From Desmodesmus armatus (Eukaryota; Chlorophyta; Chlorophyceae; Sphaeropleales; Scenedesmaceae): DNA of 64,000 nucleotides. The notes beneath the pieces were generated by a model that made no database searches, was not told where the DNA came from, and saw only the letters and a program-made list of their open reading frames with translations. The translations under genes and the position numbers were made by a program. Positions 58,701 to 64,000 of the stretch are shown in pieces (the first letter of the stretch is position 1; every line of letters begins with the position of its first letter). Where the stretch lies: NCBI GenBank assembly GCA_007449985.2, contig VIIQ02000108.1, positions 1 to 64,000 on the forward strand, in the 5' to 3' direction.

Positions 58701-61700
58701 ATGGAACGAAAGGTTTTGGTCGTCCCTGTTCTGAGAGAGCGAAAGGTTTTGGTCATCCCTGTTTTGAGAGATCAGATCAGGGACGACCAAAACCTTCGTT
58801 CCATGAGTTGCCCAGCCCCCAGACCAAAGTAGCATGGCAATTGAATCCACACCCCGTGCGTGCACTACAGCCATGGCCATGCACACGTGTCTGATTATAT
58901 CAGCCGCCCCAGTAAGGGGGGTTGGTGGGCAGGCTGCGATTCTATCCGGATGCATCGTGCATGTGAGCTGTGTCATCGGCTTGCTGCAGGCCACACAGCT
59001 GCAGGATATGCTGCGTCGGAGTCCGGCATCCGGGGTTCAGCAATGTCGGTAGCAAGTTGCTCAGCTGTGCTTTGTTCTGCGACGCTGTGTTTTGCGGTGC
59101 TGCTGCTGCTGTAGGGAGGCACTGCTGAATGCATTCAGTGACGTTGATGAGGCCGGCAACTTCACCAGCAGCATCACAAAGCCAAGGGACCGCTTCCTCA
59201 AGGTAAGCCAGGCAGAGGCCCGCTCATCACTGAGCGTGATCACTGGGCGTGATGACTGAGCATGAACACTGAGCTGGATCACTGAGCATGATCATTCAGT
59301 GTGTTTACCGACCGTGAGCGCATCACTTGCGCAAGGCCGTGTCTAATGGCCGCAGCACCAAATTGTGACAATCGCAGCAGCAACATTTGTTGCAGCATGC
59401 GCAATGCTCTCGTGGCTTCCTGGGTCGGCTCTGCTGGGCCCCAAAATTTGTCGGCCGATGTCAACTTTTTGCAGCTGACCTGGATGTGGTGGTGGGCCTA
59501 CATATGGGCCATTTTGCTGCCACACTCATGCCTGTTGTGCCCTTGACTGAAGTTTTCGTGCTGGCCGCCGTTGCAACTGCAGGTCGCTGACCAGCTGCTG
59601 TCTGGGCGCATCTGCATCGCCAGCATGATGCAGAGTGTGTCCAAGCTGTCGCTCACCATCGCACTCAGGTGTGCGCCGCCTGCATCCTGTCCCCTACTTT
59701 TGTAGTGTGGCAGGACCTGCAGTCTGATGCGTCGTCCTTTGTTTTTTGGGCAGGCAGCGGTGACTTCTAGGAGCCGGGCCTATGCCGTCGGCACCCTTGA
59801 GCGTCCAGCCTTGTGCTTTCCACACTCTTGCTGGCCACTCTTGAGCTTGCAGACATCTGTTGTGTGGCATGTTTTGATGTCAGCCCTCACACATGTTGCG
59901 CCCGGCTGCAACTGCCGCTGCGCTGACTGTGTGTGCTGCTGCATCCCCTTCCTTGCAGGTATGCTGGCAGCCGGCTGGCAGTGGGCCCCACAGGCCACAG
60001 CGACACCCCCATCCTGGACTACCAGCTGCAGCAGCGGGCCCTGCTGCCCCTGCTGGCACGCACAGTGGCGCTGCAGGTCAGTCAGCTCTCACCATGCAAG
60101 CCCGTGGCTTGATAGCAGGGCAAGTTACGTCGCCGCACCAGCTGCCTGGCCCCAGGAACATTTTTAGCTTTGAAAGCAGCACACATGCATCGGTGCGCCA
60201 GGTGTCTTTGTGCCCAGGGTGCAGTCATGATGCATTCAGCTCATGCCCCGCTGGACTTCCACCTGTGCTGTTGCACGTGCGTGGTCATTGCGGGCCAGCA
60301 TAGCTGGTGTTGCTGTGCACGATCGGTTGGACCAACTGCATCGTCAATTGCCGCCACCCCTGCCACTCTTGCCGTGCCAGATCGGCTGGAACTATGTGCA
60401 GCCTGTGGGTGTTGCTCTGCATGCTGACTGTGTCACTGGCATCATCAAACAAGCCCCGCCATCCGTGCTGTCCTTGTTTTGTCCAGATTGGCCTGAATTA
60501 TGTGAAGGACCGTTGGGCGTCAGCATCAGGCTTTGATGGCAAGCCAGTTGACCCCAAGGTGGCCCTGGAGGTTGTGGTGCTGTGCTGCGCCATCAAGCCC
60601 CTGTGTGCATGGAACGCAGAGGTGTGCGCCACAACCAGCAGGTGAGTGCAGTTACTGGGCTGCTGTGATTGTCGCCTGTGCGTGATGTGTGTACGTACAT
60701 ATGCATGCACGGTGTGGTGACGCTGGTTTGTGTTGGGCCGCTTATGAGTCTGGTATTGTCAGGAAGTCCGCACTTCATTTACACTCGGTCCAGCTTGCAG
60801 ATGCCGTGCTATCATGACAGCTGGTTTGCACCAGTTTGAGCTGTGGCTGCATATGCACAGTACGAACGCACATGGCATGATGCATGCGTGTGTCTGCTGT
60901 GCTGTGCTGTGCAGGGAGCGCTGTGGTGGCCAGGGCTACCTGAGCGTGAATCGCTTTGGGGAGCTCATTGGCTTTGCGCATGCAGGCATGACAGCAGAGG
61001 GAGACAACAGGTGGGTTGTCAAAATCATATGTACCAGTTGGGTCGTGCGTTGCGCGCGGTTGCATCGGGCCACCTGTGCATCAATGCACCCACTGATCTC
61101 ATTGCTGAAGTCGTTTGCAGAGCTGCTGTATGGATGTGTTGCATTATGCGTGTGTCCGCTGCGGGGTGTTGATGCAGAACGTGGCCAAGGGTACCGGCTA
61201 GGTTTTTTTTTACCGGCTAGGTTTAGCGTTGCGTGCTGTGTGCCAATGCACCTGTGGGTCGATGGACCTGTTGCATTGCTGCACTGGAGTGACTGCAAAT
61301 GGTGTGTCGCATAACGCTTGCCGCCCCCTTCCCCCCTGCAGGGTGTTGATGCAGAAGGTGGCCAAGGAGCTGCTGGGCATGCTGAGCTGGCCAGGCATTG
61401 CAGCAAGGCTGGCAGCAGCAGAGGCGGCAGTGGGACCACTGTCAAGTGAGTGATGCACATCACTGCTCCTGCCTCGGCTGCCTTGATAACTGTCCAGTGA
61501 TGTGCATGGGATGCCGGTATGGGATGCCGGTATGGGGTGGCGGTACAACTGAATAGCTTGACTTTGCTTGTACAACAGCTTCCACCACAGGTGTCCTGCA
61601 CTTGCACCATCTCACCTCTGCTTGCGGTTCTGTGTGTCACCCTTCACTTGTTACACTGCATTACTTTTAGCATTGCACATCATATACAGGCTGTAACAGA

Positions 61701-63486
61701 TCACACCAGCAGAGCCCGTCGCCGTGCTGTCCACGTGTTTCCAAAAGGCTGACAGCATTGCTGCATGCTGCTGCGACCTGCTTGCGCCCCCCCCCCCCCC
61801 CCCCCGCAGGCGGCAACCTGGCAGCTGTGCACAGCCTCGGAGCAGCAACCGGCAGTGGCAGCAGCAGCAGCAGCAGCCCCTCTGCAGTGCTGTCACAGCT
61901 GGGTCACCTGAGTGCCCCTGTTGCTGCGGGGGGTGTGGGTGGTGCACCAGGGGCAGCAGGCAGCAGCGTGGGGCTGGGCATTATGGTTGGGGGTGTGGGG
62001 GGTGCGGCAGCAGGCAGCAGCAGTGGGCAGCTGGACAGGGAGGTCCTGCGCAAGATGATGCAGGTGAGGGGTGGCTCTGGACACCCTGGCCGGTTCAGGC
62101 TTCATATTGCATGCAACAGGCACTGAACATGCACATGTCTTGTGTTGTCTTGTTCTTGGTGTTTACTTGTCATGCATTGGACTGCATGCGTGCAACCTGG
62201 GACAAGTCAGGCTCTGCATTGTGTTGAGGCTTGTGATGGTTTGTCGACAATGGGCACAACACGTCACGATCGTGGTGCATCCCCTCTTTCGTTTTTTCCG
62301 CCCGCCCCCTGCGTCCCCCGTCCCACCCCCGCTTTTGCCTCCCCCCACCCGCCAACCCCCCAGGTCCGTGAGATGTACCTGCTGCGCCAGCTGAGCCAGG
62401 TGATGCGTCAGGCCTCAGCAGAGGGAGGCTTCTTCGACTCCTGGATGAAGCACAACAGCGACCTGGTGCAGGGGGCAGCCAACGCCTTCGCGGGTGAGGG
62501 CGGGGGGGGGGGGGGACACAGTGTGTCGACAGAGGGAGTACCTGGATATATGCAAGCTCACTAAGACTGTCCTACTAGATAGGCAAGCAACAGTGACGTA
62601 ATCGCTCAGTACCGAGCAGTGCGTCGGTGGCAGGTGGAGACGCTAGAAAGTGGTGGGTGTGTAGAGGCAGACTGAGAGCGCGCCTTGCCTCTCTGTGTCA
62701 ATTCCTGCTGTGACTCACCTCTTATACCCCATCCTTGCGTGTCTCGTCTCGTTGTCCCATCCCTGCGTGTCTCAGCTGTGACCCTCATGCCCCCGTGCCC
62801 TGTGTTGTGCAGAGCGTGAGGTGATGGAGGCGTGTGTGCGGCAGCTGGAGTCCCCCTCCCTGCCGGCCGGTGTGCGGGACCTGCTGGCGCCCCTGGTAAC
62901 TCTGTTTGCTGCTGCCTCTGTGGAGCGGGAGCTGTCATGGTACATGGCTCAGGAGATTGTGCCGGCCAGGGTAAGTCGGGCACTGCTGCTTGCCCATGCA
63001 TGCTGATGGGCCTGGACTTGCTCTTGCATTCAACTGGCTAGGTTTGCTCAGGTTTGCTGTGGGCCAGAACTGCTTCTGATCCATGGATGCTGCTACAGCT
63101 CGCAATCGGCAGGTGTTGCTGAGGCTTAGTGGTGCTGCTTGCCAGAGGTGCTAGGGTTCTGACCCGCCCCTGAAGTACTAACACGCCTTCTCGCCCCCCG
63201 CTGAGCATGTTCCTGTACAAACATCATTGGTCAGCATGTTGCTGCTCAACCATCATCATCATTTGAAATCTTAAATGGACGTTCTGTTGTTGCGCAGGTT
63301 GGCCGGCTGGTGCCAGACTACGTCCGCAGCCTGGTGGGCTCTGTGGCGCCACACACACAGCAGCTGGTGAATGCACTGGGTGTGCCGGACGCCCTGGTGC
63401 AGGCGCCCATCGCAGGCAATTGGGAGGCCTACAACACCGTCGACAACCAGGGAGAGCTGGTCGGGGCGGCATTTGCAACCCGGTGA
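55726..63486 (+). CDS. ACX: Acyl-CoA oxidase, peroxisomal (PTS2-type)
   Basis: FAD enzyme oxidising acyl-CoA to trans-2-enoyl-CoA with H2O2 release, the first step of peroxisomal beta-oxidation. Exons: 55726-55928, 56269-56437, 56821-56839, 57204-57311, 57569-57638, 57950-58072, 58268-58387, 59115-59202, 59583-59668, 59959-60076, 60487-60641, 60915-61010, 61342-61445, 61810-62063, 62364-62493, 62813-62970, 63298-63486. The total of 2,190 nt closes in frame: 729 residues, the usual size. The ATG has an ACCATGG context and is the first in frame. N-terminal RLAVVGGHF (residues 7-15) fits the PTS2 pattern R-L-x5-H-F. Other motifs: [21 protein letters not shown] (FAD/substrate site), [45 protein letters not shown], and AEGDN with the catalytic Glu near 448. 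The C-terminus (FATR) is not a PTS1. A Gly/Ser/Ala-rich insert (exon 14) sits between core domains. Exon 3 is only 19 nt. Confidence 0.97.
57088..57158 (+). repeat. 28-bp tandem repeat in ACX intron 3
   Basis: AGTGACACTCCAGTTACTTC-AGTAACAG occurs twice with two differences, followed by a third partial unit. Non-coding. Confidence 0.9.
58692..58813. repeat. Long inverted repeat (36-37-nt arms) in ACX intron 7
   Basis: Left arm 58692-58728 and right arm 58778-58813 are complementary with one mismatch and one bulge (GGGCACCTCATGGAACGAAA against its counterpart ending TTCGTTCCATGAGTTGCCC). The loop contains a second, shorter direct copy of the arm (GCGAAAGGTTTTGGTCATCC at 58739). An intronic RNA would fold into a hairpin of about 120 nt. 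It may be a small MITE or a small-RNA precursor. Confidence 0.88.
59226..59302 (+). repeat. 13-bp degenerate tandem repeat in ACX intron 8
   Basis: About five units of ACTGAGCRTGATC-type sequence directly after exon 8. Non-coding. Confidence 0.85.
60312..60512 (+). repeat. Two decayed copies of ACX exon 11 acceptor and start
   Basis: TTGTCCAGATTGGCCTGAAT TATGTGAAG (exon 11 start, 60487) is matched at 60377-60402 (CCAGATCGGCTGGAACTATG) and at 60318-60345 (GATCGGTTGGACCAACTGCA). The surrounding intron sequence (GGTGTTGCT-TGCA, CCACCCCTGCC / CCGCCATCCGTGC) is repeated too. The intact exon is the last copy. Confidence 0.82.
61158..61380 (+). repeat. Decayed copy of ACX exon 13 start
   Basis: 61162-61192 (CTGCGGGGTGTTGATGCAGA-ACGTGGCCAAGG) copies the acceptor and start of exon 13 (61336-61366). 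The AG is mutated to GG in the copy, so it lacks a usable acceptor. It is followed by a doubled TACCGGCTAGGTTT (61192-61224). The stretch GTGTGTC-GC(A)T after each is also similar. Confidence 0.82.
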
Positions 63487-64000
63487 AGACCAGCTAGAAA
63501 GGTGATGGTCACTCGCTGTGTCCAATATGAAGTGAAGGCAACCACCACCGCTAAGTAGGCCACCAGGCGTTGGCGTTGGGATGCAGTGTTCAGACAGCAG
63601 CTCTTGGTAGAAGCAGCTGCAGGGCCTCCTTTTTTGTCATCCCTGCTTGTGCACAGGTTTGAGAGGTGTATGGTTTTGGCTGTTTTCGGCTTGGCAATTT
63701 TGTTGGAGTTTTGCATTTGCCGCCAGCAAGTGTTGCATGCCTGAGCCCCTGCGGCTCGTTTGTGCGTGGCATGAGTTTTGCTTCTTTATTTCTTTTCAGC
63801 TACAGCAGGCAATCACGTTGTGTGCATGCAGATGTGTGTCCAGACGGCTGATCTTTTGTTGCGAGCTGGTTTTTCCAGGCAGGATGCATAGGGTTCAAGC
63901 AACAGATCGTAGGCTTTGGCCACTGGTGGATTAAATAGTTTGGCCACTGTAAACAGCTCCTTGTCCTATCAGATGCACAAGATATGCTTGCTATGGCCAC
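63487..64000 (+). other. 3' flank of the ACX gene
   Basis: No further gene in the last 514 bases. Short A/T-richer stretches are seen. The region most likely carries the ACX 3' UTR up to the TGTAA signal at 63949. Confidence 0.55.
63949..63953 (+). terminator. TGTAA polyadenylation-type signal
   Basis: TGTAA is the common green-algal nuclear poly(A) signal. This one is 463 bp past the ACX stop and is the first I see on the + strand after it, which suits a long algal 3' UTR. Confidence 0.5.

Noticed and set aside
1..64000. CRISPR arrays, IS elements, bacterial operons, viral genes
   Set aside because: The repeats are tandem or low-complexity without spacer structure, genes are spliced, and no prokaryotic or viral protein family was recognised.

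Overview
The window looks like nuclear DNA of a chlamydomonadalean green alga; the style (very repeat-rich, Haematococcus-like) is inference. The signs are intron-rich genes with GT-AG introns, very long CAG/GCA codon runs giving poly-Gln and poly-Ala, G- or C-homopolymers inside introns, TGTAA polyadenylation-type signals, and closest family resemblance to algal and plant proteins. No prokaryotic operon, CRISPR array, rRNA gene or convincing tRNA gene was seen.

Layout: (1) 1965-9867, minus strand: a class II histone deacetylase in 10 exons with a 557-residue Ala/Ser/Pro-rich tail. (2) 10447-22328, plus strand, head-to-head with it: a roughly 2,390-residue Gln-rich coiled-coil protein in 7 exons, all introns phase 0. 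(3) 24124-27055: a 2.9-kb DNA transposon with perfect 32-bp terminal inverted repeats beginning CACTA. (4) 27715-34962, plus: a PHT1/PTA-type major-facilitator phosphate transporter. (5) 34963-39623: gene-poor DNA with a perfect palindrome and one unrecognised minus-strand ORF. (6) 39624-41531, plus: octanoyltransferase (LipB/LIP2) in 4 exons. (7) 42784-46910, plus: a protein with a C-terminal cyclin-like fold in 6 exons. (8) 46911-55725: 8.8 kb with no recognisable gene but several tandem duplications. (9) 55726-63486, plus: a peroxisomal acyl-CoA oxidase in 17 exons whose phases all close, with an N-terminal PTS2-like signal.

The genes do not form a pathway. They touch chromatin (HDAC), phosphate uptake, lipoate synthesis, a cyclin-like regulator and fatty-acid beta-oxidation.

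The most unusual property is architectural. Every gene except LipB carries partial, decayed tandem copies of its own exons in adjacent introns or in the 3' flank. Copies containing an exon's 5' part plus acceptor lie upstream of the intact exon. Copies containing its 3' part plus donor, or plus stop codon, lie downstream. This is the arrangement expected if tandem duplications spanning an exon boundary are tolerated because splicing or termination leaves the truncated copy out of the protein. It multiplies decoy splice sites and lengthens introns. Three single-base frame breaks (two in the HDAC, one in the cyclin gene) remain and could be assembly indels or real lesions.
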